The notes: generated by a model from the sequence alone, not told the origin. A stretch of DNA of 61,657 nt from Comamonas composti DSM 21721 (GCF_000429845.1 NZ_KE386971.1:1-61657); one strand, 5' to 3'. Numbered from the stretch's first letter, positions 1 to 11,016 are shown. Translations and numbers: made by a program.

Positions 1-78
1 GATTCGTGCACCGATGTCTATGCCGGCGGCTCTGGCATTTACGATCGGTAGACCGAGTGTCTTTCCAACCTTGGACAT
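1..78 (-). CDS. IS110-family transposase, N-terminal 26 codons only (runs off the window)
   Basis: The reverse strand starts with an ATG at 78 behind a strong AGGAGG-type ribosome binding site (CCTCCT on the plus strand at 84-89). The visible residues contain AAGIDIGARI, the start of the RuvC-like DEDD domain of IS110-family transposases; the Asp of GIDIG (residue 21) is the expected first catalytic acid. The rest of the gene lies outside the window, so the group (IS110 or IS1111) and intactness cannot be judged. Only 26 residues support the call, but the motif and the long non-coding leader fit the family well. Confidence 0.7.
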   Translation of the reverse strand, partial: MSKVGKTLGLPIVNARAAGIDIGARI

Positions 79-345
79 AGCAACCTCCTGTAGGCCAAGC
101 GCCGGACAGGGGAGCGGGTCAATCACTTTCCTAATCGGGGTCACACAAAGCGCCACCACAGCTGGGTCCGCAAGATCCCCTGGGCCACGTTTTTTGACGG
201 GGACGAAAGCCTCCAAAAAGCTGACGGCCACAGTCCGACCTTGTCAGTGTAGGTAGCCCGGTGTTTCTGTCCACTGGGACGGGGCAACGCCACGATGGCC
301 GTTTTTTATTATTCCACTGCATCCCAGCCATGCCGCTTGAAAATT
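79..345 (-). ncRNA. Non-coding left end of the IS110-type element, candidate bridge RNA region
   Basis: About 250 bases upstream of the transposase start hold no convincing gene. In IS110-group elements, this end between the element tip and the recombinase gene encodes a structured bridge RNA that pairs with donor and target DNA. The position, length and orientation fit that role. Several short self-complementary stretches are present, but I could not fold the region or find the exact element tip, so the boundaries are approximate and the RNA itself is an inference. Confidence 0.4.
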
Positions 346-390
346 CTCAAGAATTCTCGAAAAACGATGCCCAGCCACGTTTTGGCGCTA

Positions 391-396
391 TATAAT
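391..396 (+). promoter_or_regulatory. -10 element of the tRNA-Leu gene
   Basis: A perfect TATAAT lies 17 bases before the tRNA 5' end, giving a short precursor leader. No good -35 box is seen at the usual spacing; an AT-rich upstream stretch (336-365) may compensate. Confidence 0.6.
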
Positions 397-412
397 TCGA
401 CGCATCCTGAAA

Positions 413-497
<85 letters not shown>

Positions 498-502
498 AAC
501 AT

Positions 503-533
503 AAAAAGCCGTTGCAATGCAGCGGCTTTTTTC
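503..533 (+). terminator. Intrinsic terminator of tRNA-Leu
   Basis: The arms AAAAGCCG and CGGCTTTT surround a short loop and run into a T tract, directly behind the tRNA. Confidence 0.75.
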
Positions 534-576
534 TTTTCCGCGCCCCAGCCTCAACCCTTTCGCAAGCGCTTGCCAC

Positions 577-608
577 AAAAAAAGGAAGTCCAAAGACTTC
601 CTTTTTTC
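577..608 (-). terminator. Terminator of the DUF349 gene (works on either strand)
   Basis: The hairpin GGAAGTC / GACTTCC with a 4-base loop is flanked by A and T runs on both sides. It lies 40 bases beyond the DUF349 stop codon and separates it from the oppositely oriented tRNA unit. Confidence 0.75.
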
Positions 609-647
609 TTGATCCAGCCGGAGATATTTCTCCGGCCATGATCCTCA

Positions 648-3296
648 TCACTTTCGCAGCAAGGCCTTGAGCACGTTCTGCAGACGACGGGCTTTGGCCT
701 CATCGCGTGCTGAAGCCAGCACCTTGGCCGCATCTTCACCCCAGGTTTCCTCAGGCGATGCATTGTTGCGGCGCGTGAGCAATTGCAGCTGCAATGCACG
801 ACGCGCGCTCAGGTACTCGGCCGGCGTAGGCACATCAGCTGCCATCTCCAGTCGCAGCAAGGCTTCTGCAGCATCTCCCTGAGGAGCCGAGGCAATGGCC
901 TGAGACCAGTTGCCACGCAGTTGCGGCGAGACACGCGAACCCAGTTGCTGGACATTGGGCAGTTGCGCCACGTCACGCGACTCCCAAGCTGCCAGCAGCT
1001 GAGTCAAGGCTTCGCCATGCGCCTGAGCCGCCAGCTTGCGCAAAGTGGTTTGCGCATGCTCCATGGCTTCGCGCTGGGCGCGGAAAGCGGGATCAGCCAG
1101 ACGCGGACCACGGGCCTCACGGCTTTCGCGTCCATCACGGGCAAAGCGCGAATCACGACTGTCGCGCCCATCACGCTCGCCACGGCCACGGCCTGCGTCA
1201 CGGCGATCACCAGGACGCGACGAGCGTGCCACCACATTCTTGTCCTTTTGCTGGCCAGGACGATCGTCGCCACGCACGGCCACCACAGCGCGTGCCACGG
1301 CAGGCTTTTCCCCAGCTTCAGCCACAGGCTTTTCAGCTTCGACCTGTTGCTCGGCAGCCTTGTCGGCAGCACGACCACGCAGCGCCTCTTCCAGTGCAGT
1401 GACCGCAGCGCGTATTTGCTGCACATCACCAGAAGCCGTAGCCACCTCCACCGCCTGAGAGGCTTCGAGCACCAGACGATCATGCTCGCTGAGCTGCGCC
1501 GGTGCGGCACGACCACCGCGCTCCTCACCCTTGCGATTGAAGGCCTCGTCCAGCGGCTTGCGGAAAGAATCCCAGAGCTTTTGTTCATGCTTGCGATCCA
1601 GCGGCACGCTCTGCGCTTCGGCCTGCCAGCGCTGCTGCAAGGCCTTGACCGCATCTATGCGCAGGCTGGGAGCAGCACCCAAGGCCACGGCTTCGTCAAT
1701 CATCGCGTGACGACGTTGCAGACTTTGCTTTTGCGCAGCCTGCAAGGGAGCTTCAGCCAAAGCCATGGCCTGCTTGAACAACGGCTGCAGTTCAGCAAAC
1801 AGCTTCTCACCCACATGACCGCTTTCGCGCCAGCGCTCTGCAAACTGGCGCAGGGCACGGGCCACGCTCTTCCAGTCCTGATCCGCAGCTTCTCCCTGAG
1901 CCTGTCCCCAGGCCTTGATCTCCTCGATCAGGCTCTGGCGCTGAGCCTTGGACTGCGTGGTTTCGGTACGCAGCCTCTCATGCCAACCCTCAACCACCTT
2001 GTGAGCGGCATTGCAAGCCTCATCAAACTTCTTCCACAGCCCGTGATTGGCCTGGCTGCCCTGGTCGGCCTGCTTCCACTGCTCCCGCAGGCTACGCAGC
2101 GATTCCTGGAGTTTGCGACCACCCAAGGCCTGGCCTTCGGGACGGTTCAGCAAGGCTTCGGCCTTTTGCACCAACTCTTCACGCAGCTTGTCAGCATTCT
2201 GGCGCGGCCAACCCTCGGGCTCACCTGCGGCCTGCAGCGCAGCATGAACATCCGCCGCCAGCGCATCCTCAACCCAGCGACCATGGAGTTTGATAGCTGC
2301 GCGCATGGCGGCCACAGCTCCTTGAGCAGGCTTGCTTCGACCGGCTTCGGTTTCCGCCTTGAGTTGCCCCAGTGCCTGCGTCATGGCTTCGGTGCTGGCA
2401 GCCAGTTGCTCGGCCGACGGCTTGCCTCGCGCCGCTGCAGCAGCGCGCGCAGGAGCAGTCTTCACAGGCTCAATCGCTGCCACGGCTTCAGGCGGCAAGC
2501 CACGCGCCACACGCAACTCATCGGCCCATACGGGCACCGTGGGCAGAGGCGCAGCCTCGTCGGCAGCTGCGATCTCAGCCTGGGCCAGAGCCGACTCGAA
2601 AGCCTCCCAGACCAGGACCAATTGAGCGCTAGCAGCTTCAAGCTGAGGCGGGAAGCGCTCGTCCACACTGACCCAGCTCGCATCGCCGGTCAGCTCCAGG
2701 GCCTGCTCTTTCCAGCGCTGCACATCGGCCCTCAGGCCTTGCTGTGCGGATTGGGCATCGCGCCAGGACTTGGTGGACAGCACCTCGATGCGCTGCGCGA
2801 GCAGCACGGCCACTTCGCGCTGCACCTGCACACGATGCTGCAAGTCCTCTATAGCCTTGACCAATTCGGCGAACTGGGCCCGGTACTGGGACAGAGGCTC
2901 GCGCGACAAGGGAGCACCAGCCTTGGCTGCATCACGCTGCCAGACCAGAGCCTGCGCGGCGTTGAAGGGCTTGACCTCGAGCAAGATCTTGGCCTTCTCG
3001 GCCCATTCCACGGCAATTTTTTCCTGGTTCTCGATACGGCGGATTTCGTCAAGGCGCTCGCGCACTGCGCGAGCTGCACTTTTGTCACGTGCACTAAGCT
3101 CTTTGAGAACGTCCTGCAATTGCTCAACGCTGGGCTGAGTAGCCAGCCAGTCGCGTATGCGCGCGGCGCGATCGCCCGAGGTTTCTGCTGAAAAGGCACC
3201 GCCCGTAAGCGCATCCAGTGGGTGCTGTTCAGGGTTCTTGGCAGAAGTCACTTCGGGTGCATCGGACATGGTGCTGCTGGGGGAGAGAGAAGACAT
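648..3296 (-). CDS. DUF349 domain-containing coiled-coil protein
   Basis: This 882-residue soluble protein is rich in Ala, Glu, Gln and Arg. Repeated blocks of the form W..A/L......W (for example LREQWKQADQG, LRQFAERWRESG, LQQRWQAEAQ) match the DUF349 repeat, arranged as long helical coiled coils over roughly residues 350-560. A strongly basic RG/RD-rich linker (about 675-715) suggests nucleic-acid contact, and the C-terminal part is helical again. The molecular function of the family is unknown. The start at 3296 has no clear ribosome binding site; an internal ATG ten codons on is also possible. No operon partner is visible: the next gene on this strand starts 138 bases away. Confidence 0.8.
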   Translation of the reverse strand: MSSLSPSSTMSDAPEVTSAKNPEQHPLDALTGGAFSAETSGDRAARIRDWLATQPSVEQLQDVLKELSARDKSAARAVRERLDEIRRIENQEKIAVEWAEKAKILLEVKPFNAAQALVWQRDAAKAGAPLSREPLSQYRAQFAELVKAIEDLQHRVQVQREVAVLLAQRIEVLSTKSWRDAQSAQQGLRADVQRWKEQALELTGDASWVSVDERFPPQLEAASAQLVLVWEAFESALAQAEIAAADEAAPLPTVPVWADELRVARGLPPEAVAAIEPVKTAPARAAAAARGKPSAEQLAASTEAMTQALGQLKAETEAGRSKPAQGAVAAMRAAIKLHGRWVEDALAADVHAALQAAGEPEGWPRQNADKLREELVQKAEALLNRPEGQALGGRKLQESLRSLREQWKQADQGSQANHGLWKKFDEACNAAHKVVEGWHERLRTETTQSKAQRQSLIEEIKAWGQAQGEAADQDWKSVARALRQFAERWRESGHVGEKLFAELQPLFKQAMALAEAPLQAAQKQSLQRRHAMIDEAVALGAAPSLRIDAVKALQQRWQAEAQSVPLDRKHEQKLWDSFRKPLDEAFNRKGEERGGRAAPAQLSEHDRLVLEASQAVEVATASGDVQQIRAAVTALEEALRGRAADKAAEQQVEAEKPVAEAGEKPAVARAVVAVRGDDRPGQQKDKNVVARSSRPGDRRDAGRGRGERDGRDSRDSRFARDGRESREARGPRLADPAFRAQREAMEHAQTTLRKLAAQAHGEALTQLLAAWESRDVAQLPNVQQLGSRVSPQLRGNWSQAIASAPQGDAAEALLRLEMAADVPTPAEYLSARRALQLQLLTRRNNASPEETWGEDAAKVLASARDEAKARRLQNVLKALLRK

Positions 3297-3433
3297 GAAT
3301 CAATCAGTGAATGCCTGTGGCTATAGGGCCCGGTAACAGGCGCGATGCCAGGACCGCCAAGCGACCCTGGAGAAAGCAGTATTCTCGCCGGTATTTGAAG
3401 CACAGCCAAAACCTGCTGCGTCCGACCTGGGTT

Positions 3434-6400
3434 CTATTGCGTGGACAGACTCAGTTGGGCACGCGGACTCCAGCCTTCATCTTGAGCGCTGGTCTTGGGC
3501 GAGCCAAGGAACAAGCGCTCCAGCGGCAGCTTTTGCTCAGCAAGATAGTCGCGTACAACAACAGAGCGCGCCAGCGCCAATTCCCGCATGGCATCGTCGG
3601 GCACATCGACGTGCTGGAGCAGTAATGCCTGCATTTGTGCCAAGGGCAAATCCTTGACCAACCCCAGTGCATTGCGCGGTTTGGAAAAGTCGGCACGGCT
3701 GTAGAGAGCTTTGGTCAGAGCCTGTAACTCGGGCGCCCTGACCTCGGTGATCTGTTTGACCAACTCGGCAGGCTGCCCCTGGCGCAATGCCTGACGGCGC
3801 TTCTCCCCAAGCAGCAGACGATCGAGTTGCGCCTTTTTCCAGCCCTGCAAATCGATCGACTCCGAGGCTTCGCCAATCACCGTGAGTTTGAGTGCGGGCT
3901 TGTCTGCCAAGGACTTGGCCACCTTGTCCAAACTCTCTTTGGCCTTAACATCCAGCGTGGACAAGCCCGGCTCAAAGCCCAGGGCCCCTGACTCCTCGCC
4001 GCCTCCAAACGCCCCCGACAGCAAGGCAAAGGGAGCCGTCACGGCCTTCATGATCAGATTGCCCAGAATCTTGAAGATCACGGGCGCCAGCCTGAACTGA
4101 GGATCGTTCAGAGAGCCGCTCACAGGCAAATCCAAATCGATGATGCCATTGCGGTCAGCCAGCAAGGCAACAGCCAGACGTACAGGCAAGGACGCGGGCG
4201 CCCCTTGCACAGGCTCACCAAAGGTCAGTTGATTGAGCACCAGCTTATTACTGGCTGTAAGTTGGCCATCGGGCTGTATCTTGTAGCGGACATCCATGCT
4301 GAGCTTTCCACGCTCTATGCCATGGCCTGCATATTTGATCGAGTACGGCGACAGCGGCGGCAGTTCCAGATCGCGCGCCCGGGCTCGCACATCCAGAGCC
4401 AAAGGCTTGGCCAGAGGGTTGACCTGTCCCGTGATATCCAAAAATGCAGTGCCTTGGGCTCTGCCCTTGAGCTCCAGGTCAGCCATCTGCGGCTGCCCGT
4501 CTGCAAGCGCCTCGGAAGAAAACGCACTGAGCCTGCCAACGAGCTCACTCAAGTCGGCCGAGTAATTCGGCCGTATGAAGTAGTCGGAGAACTGGACCCG
4601 CCCGCCGCTGATTGCAACAGGCCCCACTTTGATGATGGGTGCGTGTTCCCCAAACTTTTCCCCGGCCAGGCCTTCAATCTGCGACTCAGGAGATGGAGAC
4701 TCTGCATTTTGCTGTACGGACGTATCTGCCCGAGCAGTTTTCATGATGTCCTGGAGATTCAAACGACCATTGGGCTGCACGATGACACGTGCAAAAAAGT
4801 CGCTGAGCGCCGTTTCTCGGACACTTAGCTGCAAAGGCTTGGCCGGTTCAAGCCGCAGGTCCAGCCCACGTAAAGCCAAGGCCTTCCAGGCAAGCAGGTC
4901 GTCTTGACGCCCGACCCCACGAGTGCGCTTTCCATCTCGCACACGGTCTGCTGCCGCAGCAGTCACAACTGCTGCCAGGGCTCCCATCGGTGTTGCCGTA
5001 TCGGCCTCGGCATTGCGGCTTCCCGGCTCAGACACCTTAATGGGCGCAGCCAGGGCCGAACGTATGCGCAAGTCATTGAGCTCGACATCACCTTGTACCG
5101 CCAGATGCATGCCCTGAGGCTGGCTGGCATAGCGCAGCAAGCCTGAGAAGCCGGCATCGGCACGTACCAACTCCGCATTGAGGTGATCCGCAAAATAAGG
5201 CTCAAGTGCCTGCAAGGGAAGGTTTTTTGCGAGCAATTTTCCTTGAGCCTGCACTGGAGCCAACCCTAGCCCCCCTTTGAAGCTCAGAGCGCCCGCAGCC
5301 GCTCGGTGCCCCGTGCCCAAGCGAGCAGACAACTGCACCGGCGTTGGACTAGCCTTGGCAGCCAGGGGCTCCAGCACTCCCAGGCGCAAGCTCAGCGCCG
5401 AAACATCTACGGATACCGCCTGCGTAGCCGGCAAAGCATCTCGCAGACGCAAGCGCCCCTCGTCGATCGACACACCGCCAAGCTTGAGCGCCCAGGCCCT
5501 GGAGCCCGGGTTGCGTGTAGGTCGCGTCCGAAGCTGGGCATGGCTCTTGCTCCAGCGCTCATACATCCAGCGCCCTCGCGCATCACGCTCCAGCACCAAG
5601 CTGGGCTTTGTGAGAGCCATTCGCTCCAGGCTTGCGTTTTGCTCCTTCAGATCAACAAGCAGCTTATCCACCTGCAATCTGGCAATGTCCAACGGTGCCC
5701 TCTTGTCGTTCAGACGCAGCTTGTCCAAGACCAGCTCAGCCACGTCAAGCCGGGCCTGACCACTCTCCCAGCTCAACCTTGCCTGACTACTCAACTGCCC
5801 AGAGACAGCAGGCTCTATATAAGAAGAGAGATAGGCTCCAGCTAATTCCAGAGGCAACTTCTCAAGCGCAAGGTCAAGCTCGCCTTGGTCAAGCTCCAGG
5901 CGCCCACTTGCCCTCAGATTGGACTCCTGCCCGGTTTCTCCCTGATTCTGGCCTTCGCCCTTCTTTTGTGCAGTAGCAATAGTCATGGGCGTACCCGCCT
6001 GCAAGCGGGTCTCCAACTCGAACTCCAGCGGCTGATGCATGGGCCAATGGATATCTCTGGCCTTCAGCGAAAGATTCTTGGCCTGCAATTGCGCCCCACC
6101 CTTTCCGGCCTGAGCCGAAGCATCTCGCCAATGCAGATACGCGTCCTCAAGCGTCAGGGCCTGCAAGCCAAAGACCCAAGCCTGGCCTGGCTTTTGAGCC
6201 GAATCCATCTCCATGGGCCTGGTCTGCTGCTGTGTTTCCCCTGTTTGCAGCGCCAGCCAGTTGATCTGATCCTTGGCATCGCGCCAAGCGAACAGCTGCG
6301 GCCCTTGCAAACGCAGCGAGGCAAGCTCCAGCCGAGATTGCAGTGGCTGCAGATTGGCCACATCCAGATCCAGCCTCTCGAATTTCAGCAAGGGCCTATC

Positions 6401-7348
6401 CTGGCTATCTTGCAGTGCCACATCGGACAGCCCCAGTTGGCCGCGAATGCTGACTACCGCCCGGTCGGCTTGCTCAAAGGCAATCTGCAGGCTCGTATCC
6501 AGCACGCCTGAACTAAGCCTCACAGGCAGACTAGCTGGCAAATAGCCCTGGTAAGGCTTTAAGTCCATTCCCTTCCAGCGCAGTTGCACTGCAGTCTGTC
6601 GACTGTCGAGAAAAGGCGTGCTTTCGGCGCTGGACTCGAAGTGACTGCCATTGAGATCGAACCCCAGATAAGGCTTGACCTTGACTTCACGCTTGGAAGC
6701 CAGGTTGCTCACAAAAGGCAGTCCCAGTTGCAATTGGCTGAGCTCATGACGGCGATGCTGGGTATCGTCCTGCAACTCTATGCGCCCATTGCGCAAGGCA
6801 ATGTTGTAGAGCGCAAAAAGTACCGGCTTGCTCGACTCCTCGTCGGGCCTGGGCTCCATGAGCTTGGCCAGCACATCATCCACATCGAACTTCCCAAGCG
6901 CCTTCTGCGTAACACGCAGCACTGGAGCATCCACCTCCAGCGCATCCAGCACAGGCGCCAGCCTGAACAAGGACTGCATGCTCGCATTGACATAGATGCG
7001 CGCGACCTCGAACTGAGGTCCGGCAGACCGGCTTTCGGTCTTGCTCTCCTTGGCCAGCATCTCCTGCGGCAGACCTGACTCCTGCGTGCCGGTTTCGCGC
7101 GCCACGACCAAATCGCTGAGCGTCAGCTCCAGTGACCAAGGCAGGAACTCGATCTTGCCGACGCTGACCTCGCGCCCCAGCTTTTCGGACAACCGGGCCT
7201 GAAGCTGGTTCTTGGCAAGTCCAGGCACAAGAGCCCAAAGCAACAACCATGACAGCAAAAGCGCAGCCAAGGCATAAAGGCCACCAATGAGCCAGCGACG
7301 AGCAAGAAAAGCGGGCATGACGGATGAGGCATCTGATAGTGAGTCCAT
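3434..7348 (-). CDS. DUF748 / AsmA-like envelope protein
   Basis: This 1304-residue protein has a single N-terminal membrane anchor (about residues 18-45) followed by a very long beta-rich periplasmic part. The anchor-proximal block KLGREVSVGKIEFLPWSLEL is the typical start of AsmA/DUF748 proteins, which belong to the bridge-like lipid-transport superfamily of the bacterial envelope. The C-terminal 150 residues (LKLTVIGEASES... and ARSVVVRDYLAEQKLPLERL) resemble the OmpA-type tail seen in DUF748 members. A role in outer-membrane lipid homeostasis is inferred from the family. It could be co-transcribed with the DUF349 gene 138 bases downstream. The start ATG at 7348 is the first in frame before the anchor. 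Confidence 0.75.
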   Translation of the reverse strand: MDSLSDASSVMPAFLARRWLIGGLYALAALLLSWLLLWALVPGLAKNQLQARLSEKLGREVSVGKIEFLPWSLELTLSDLVVARETGTQESGLPQEMLAKESKTESRSAGPQFEVARIYVNASMQSLFRLAPVLDALEVDAPVLRVTQKALGKFDVDDVLAKLMEPRPDEESSKPVLFALYNIALRNGRIELQDDTQHRRHELSQLQLGLPFVSNLASKREVKVKPYLGFDLNGSHFESSAESTPFLDSRQTAVQLRWKGMDLKPYQGYLPASLPVRLSSGVLDTSLQIAFEQADRAVVSIRGQLGLSDVALQDSQDRPLLKFERLDLDVANLQPLQSRLELASLRLQGPQLFAWRDAKDQINWLALQTGETQQQTRPMEMDSAQKPGQAWVFGLQALTLEDAYLHWRDASAQAGKGGAQLQAKNLSLKARDIHWPMHQPLEFELETRLQAGTPMTIATAQKKGEGQNQGETGQESNLRASGRLELDQGELDLALEKLPLELAGAYLSSYIEPAVSGQLSSQARLSWESGQARLDVAELVLDKLRLNDKRAPLDIARLQVDKLLVDLKEQNASLERMALTKPSLVLERDARGRWMYERWSKSHAQLRTRPTRNPGSRAWALKLGGVSIDEGRLRLRDALPATQAVSVDVSALSLRLGVLEPLAAKASPTPVQLSARLGTGHRAAAGALSFKGGLGLAPVQAQGKLLAKNLPLQALEPYFADHLNAELVRADAGFSGLLRYASQPQGMHLAVQGDVELNDLRIRSALAAPIKVSEPGSRNAEADTATPMGALAAVVTAAAADRVRDGKRTRGVGRQDDLLAWKALALRGLDLRLEPAKPLQLSVRETALSDFFARVIVQPNGRLNLQDIMKTARADTSVQQNAESPSPESQIEGLAGEKFGEHAPIIKVGPVAISGGRVQFSDYFIRPNYSADLSELVGRLSAFSSEALADGQPQMADLELKGRAQGTAFLDITGQVNPLAKPLALDVRARARDLELPPLSPYSIKYAGHGIERGKLSMDVRYKIQPDGQLTASNKLVLNQLTFGEPVQGAPASLPVRLAVALLADRNGIIDLDLPVSGSLNDPQFRLAPVIFKILGNLIMKAVTAPFALLSGAFGGGEESGALGFEPGLSTLDVKAKESLDKVAKSLADKPALKLTVIGEASESIDLQGWKKAQLDRLLLGEKRRQALRQGQPAELVKQITEVRAPELQALTKALYSRADFSKPRNALGLVKDLPLAQMQALLLQHVDVPDDAMRELALARSVVVRDYLAEQKLPLERLFLGSPKTSAQDEGWSPRAQLSLSTQ

Positions 7349-8126
7349 GCGCGCTTTTGAAACATGCAGCGCACGGACAGCGAATTCCAGCAGGCTGACT
7401 GGAGAGTACGGCTGGGGCGCCTATTGTGAGGCCGGGCTTCGTGGCAAACGACGCGCAGCATGCGCGGCCTGCAAAAATGCAGGGCTGAGCGCGCGTAGGG
7501 AAGAGGGATAACGACAAAGCCCGGAAGCGGCACAGCCGGCTTCCGGGCTTCACGGCTGACGCAAGGCCTGCCGTTTTTTGGCAGTCAAGGAGGGAATTGT
7601 CCTTGCTGCTCGGAAGCAAGAGATTGCTTCCATCAAGGCCTTGATCCTGGCTGGGCACCTTGCTTCTGAACCATCAGATGCCACCTTGCGCCCTCACCAA
7701 GTCTTGGCACAACGACTGCGAGTGCAGTCAGGTTCAGTTTATGCACCTGAGAGCATTGCTCCAGACATTTTTCAATTTATTACTTCAGTCATTAAAAAAT
7801 CACAATCAAGGAGCAAAAACCAAGTGCAAAGCTGCCAAACCCTGAATTTACTGAGTTTTTAAACAGTCTTTTTATAATATTTAAATCTAAAACTTTTCAA
7901 AAACAGTGTTGACCTCTCATTTAGAGAGCTCCTAGAATCCGCCAGCTCTCAAATCCGAGCTCTTTTGTTTACCCCGCTGCCTCACGACTGAGCAGATCTT
8001 CGGCACCTTTTACTTCCAAAAGTCTCTCGAGCCTTACCGATCCGCAGCGTACCCAATCCAGGGTGCAGGCCTTCAAGCATGTCTCGCATGCGCCCCCAGC
8101 CTTGCTCCCCCAGAAAGGAAAAAGCT
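7349..8126. other. Long intergenic region with a hairpin and an AT-rich half
   Basis: No convincing gene lies in these 778 bases. A hairpin with arms AGCCCGGAAGC / GCTTCCGGGCT occurs at 7518-7549; it lacks a good T tract. From about 7740 to 7970 the base composition becomes AT-rich, and a promoter facing the transglycosylase gene follows. A short GTG-started frame preceded by AAGGAG near 7812 would encode 12 residues; I see nothing to support its expression. Confidence 0.5.
7909..7938 (+). promoter_or_regulatory. Sigma-70 promoter for the lytic transglycosylase
   Basis: TTGACC (7909-7914) and TAGAAT (7933-7938) are separated by 18 bases in an AT-rich stretch about 190 bases before the gene, leaving a long leader. 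This is the best sigma-70 match in the region. Confidence 0.5.
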
Positions 8127-8987
8127 ATGCCAGCGTCAGGAAAATTTTTCGCCCCAGCGCGAACGTTCGCTACCGATGTAGTCAACGGTTTTCTTGCGAT
8201 CACACACAACGGTTTCGCCCTTCTGGGCTTGACCGTGGCCTTCATGGCCATTACCTTGTTTGCCCGTCCTGACCTGCGCGATGCAGGCGAGAACCGGCTG
8301 CGCGGCTGGCTGGCCGAGCGCCATGTGGCCGAGCTTGGCATGCCTGTCGAGCCTGCGGCCAGCGAGCGCGCCACGGCCATCAACCCCAAGGATCTTCCCA
8401 AGGAGCAGGCGGCCGTTGCCTACTGGCTCAGCAAGAAGTACCGCGTGGCTCCCGAGCCCCTGGCCGCCCTGGTCAGCGAGGCCTATGAGCTGGGCAAGTC
8501 CAACAAGCTCGACCCCACGCTGATTCTGGCCGTCATGGCCATAGAGTCCAGCTTCAACCCGTTTGCCCAGAGCGCTGTTGGCGCCCAGGGATTGATGCAG
8601 GTGATGACCACCGTGCATACCGAAAAATACGAGAACTTTGGCGGGCGCAATGCAGCCTTCGACCCTGTGAGCAATCTGCGCGTGGGCGTCAAGGTGCTCA
8701 AGGATTGCATAGCCCGTGCGGGTTCGGTGGAAGGCGGCCTGCGCTATTACGTGGGCGCCGCAAACCTGCCCAGCGATGGCGGCTATGCAAGCAAGGTGCT
8801 CGCCGAGCATCAGCGCCTGCGCCTAGCTGTAGGCCTGGGCACAGCACCGGTGATGACGGCCAAGGCTGCAGCCCCGAGTGCGTCTCCCGCGCCCCTGGCC
8901 GCCCCCGAGCCCGAGGCGACGGTCAAGCCCGAGCCGGCCACCACGGCCCAGATCGAGCAGGTTGCAATGCGCGAATCCACCCTGTGA
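8127..8987 (+). CDS. Lytic transglycosylase, SLT domain
   Basis: The 286-residue protein would cleave peptidoglycan glycan strands. It has an N-terminal membrane segment (about residues 18-40), then an SLT/Slt70-like catalytic domain: the motif AIESSFNPFAQSAVGAQGLM carries the catalytic Glu, followed by FDPVSNLRVGVKVLKDC and YVGAANLPSDGGYASKVL. The tail is rich in Pro, Ala and Glu. I chose the ATG at 8127 because AAAGGA precedes it; an in-frame ATG 48 bases upstream has no such site. It stands alone, with a terminator right behind it. Confidence 0.85.
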   Translation: MPASGKFFAPARTFATDVVNGFLAITHNGFALLGLTVAFMAITLFARPDLRDAGENRLRGWLAERHVAELGMPVEPAASERATAINPKDLPKEQAAVAYWLSKKYRVAPEPLAALVSEAYELGKSNKLDPTLILAVMAIESSFNPFAQSAVGAQGLMQVMTTVHTEKYENFGGRNAAFDPVSNLRVGVKVLKDCIARAGSVEGGLRYYVGAANLPSDGGYASKVLAEHQRLRLAVGLGTAPVMTAKAAAPSASPAPLAAPEPEATVKPEPATTAQIEQVAMRESTL

Positions 8988-9017
8988 TTCAGGCTGCTGT
9001 GCGGGCATCTCATGCAG

Positions 9018-9038
9018 GCGGGCTCAGGCCCGCTTTTT
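9018..9038 (+). terminator. Terminator of the transglycosylase gene
   Basis: The stem GCGGGC / GCCCGC with a TCAG loop is followed by five T residues, 31 bases past the stop codon. Confidence 0.8.
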
Positions 9039-9081
9039 CATTCCGGCCTGGCCGAAGCACGCAGCTCAGCTACACTAGCGC

Positions 9082-9239
9082 GGTACGCGACTGGCGATAG
9101 GCGCAGAGCAAACTGCCGCTGACGTGGAAACCGACATGGGCTGCTGAAAAGACAAGCCTTTGTGAACCACCGGGGAGCGTACCGCCCAGGCCTTGTCGAC
9201 TGACTGTGGTGCTGAGTGTTCCGCCGTTCGCCTGGGCAG
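9082..9239 (+). ncRNA. ZTP riboswitch (pfl motif) upstream of glyA
   Basis: The leader of glyA contains the two conserved parts of the pfl/ZTP aptamer: CGCGACTGGCG near the 5' side (9086-9096), then CCACCGGGGAGCG (9167-9179), and the 3' pseudoknot segment GCCGTTCGCCTGGGCA (9223-9238). ZTP/ZMP builds up when 10-formyl-THF is short, and the aptamer typically turns on one-carbon genes such as glyA. A small hairpin CCCTTG/CAAGGG (9240-9255) lies just downstream but has no U tract, so the expression platform could act at translation. Boundaries are approximate because the region between the two parts is variable. Confidence 0.85.
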
Positions 9240-9278
9240 CCCTTGTCCTCAAGGGAATTTCAAGTTCACAGGACTGCC

Positions 9279-10526
<1,248 letters not shown>

Positions 10527-10540
10527 AGCCTGAAACGGCC

Positions 10541-10996
10541 ATGAAGTGCCCCTTTTGCAGCCACCCGGACACCCAGGTTGTCGAAACCCGTGAGGCTGAA
10601 GACGGGGGCTTCATACGCCGCCGGCGCCGCTGCGGCGGCTGTGACAAGCGCTTTACCACCTACGAACGGCCCGAGGTCAGCTTTCCCTCCATCGTGAAGA
10701 AAGACGGGCGCCGCATCGACTACGAGCGCGCCAAGCTCTCGGGCTCGTTCCAGCTGGCGCTGCGCAAGCGCCCAGTCAGCACCGAGCAGGTCGATGCGGC
10801 CATCGAGCGCATCGAAGACAAGCTGCGCACCCAGGGCGAGCGCGAAGTGCTGTCCAGCCGCCTGGGCGAGATGGTCATGAACGAGCTCAAGAAGCTGGAC
10901 AAGGTCGGCTACATCCGCTTTGCCAGCGTCTACCGCAGTTTCGAGGATGTGGACGACTTCAAGAACGTCATGGACGAGGTCCGTACCCCAGGCTGA
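10541..10996 (+). CDS. nrdR: Transcriptional repressor NrdR
   Basis: NrdR senses ATP/dATP through an ATP-cone domain and represses ribonucleotide reductase genes at NrdR boxes. The 151-residue protein begins with the four-cysteine zinc ribbon (CPFC at residues 3-6 and CGGC around 31-34, followed by DKRFTTYER), and the ATP-cone covers about residues 45-135 ([26 protein letters not shown]). glyA-nrdR linkage is common in Proteobacteria. Here the 14-base gap and the shared upstream riboswitch imply that one-carbon status also influences nrdR expression. Confidence 0.96.
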   Translation: MKCPFCSHPDTQVVETREAEDGGFIRRRRRCGGCDKRFTTYERPEVSFPSIVKKDGRRIDYERAKLSGSFQLALRKRPVSTEQVDAAIERIEDKLRTQGEREVLSSRLGEMVMNELKKLDKVGYIRFASVYRSFEDVDDFKNVMDEVRTPG

Positions 10997-11016
10997 GCAC
11001 AGCGCCCCGCTTTGTC

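Noticed and set aside
337..396. TTGAAA at 337 as -35 box of the tRNA promoter
   Set aside because: The distance to TATAAT (48 bases) is far too long for one promoter.
783..3191. 802-codon open frame opposite the DUF349 gene
   Set aside because: It is an antisense shadow of high-GC coding sequence; the minus-strand DUF349 reading has family motifs and proper codon use.
7812..7862. Twelve-codon leader peptide (GTG start behind AAGGAG)
   Set aside because: There is no attenuator hairpin or codon bias that would indicate a leader peptide, and it sits far from the next gene.
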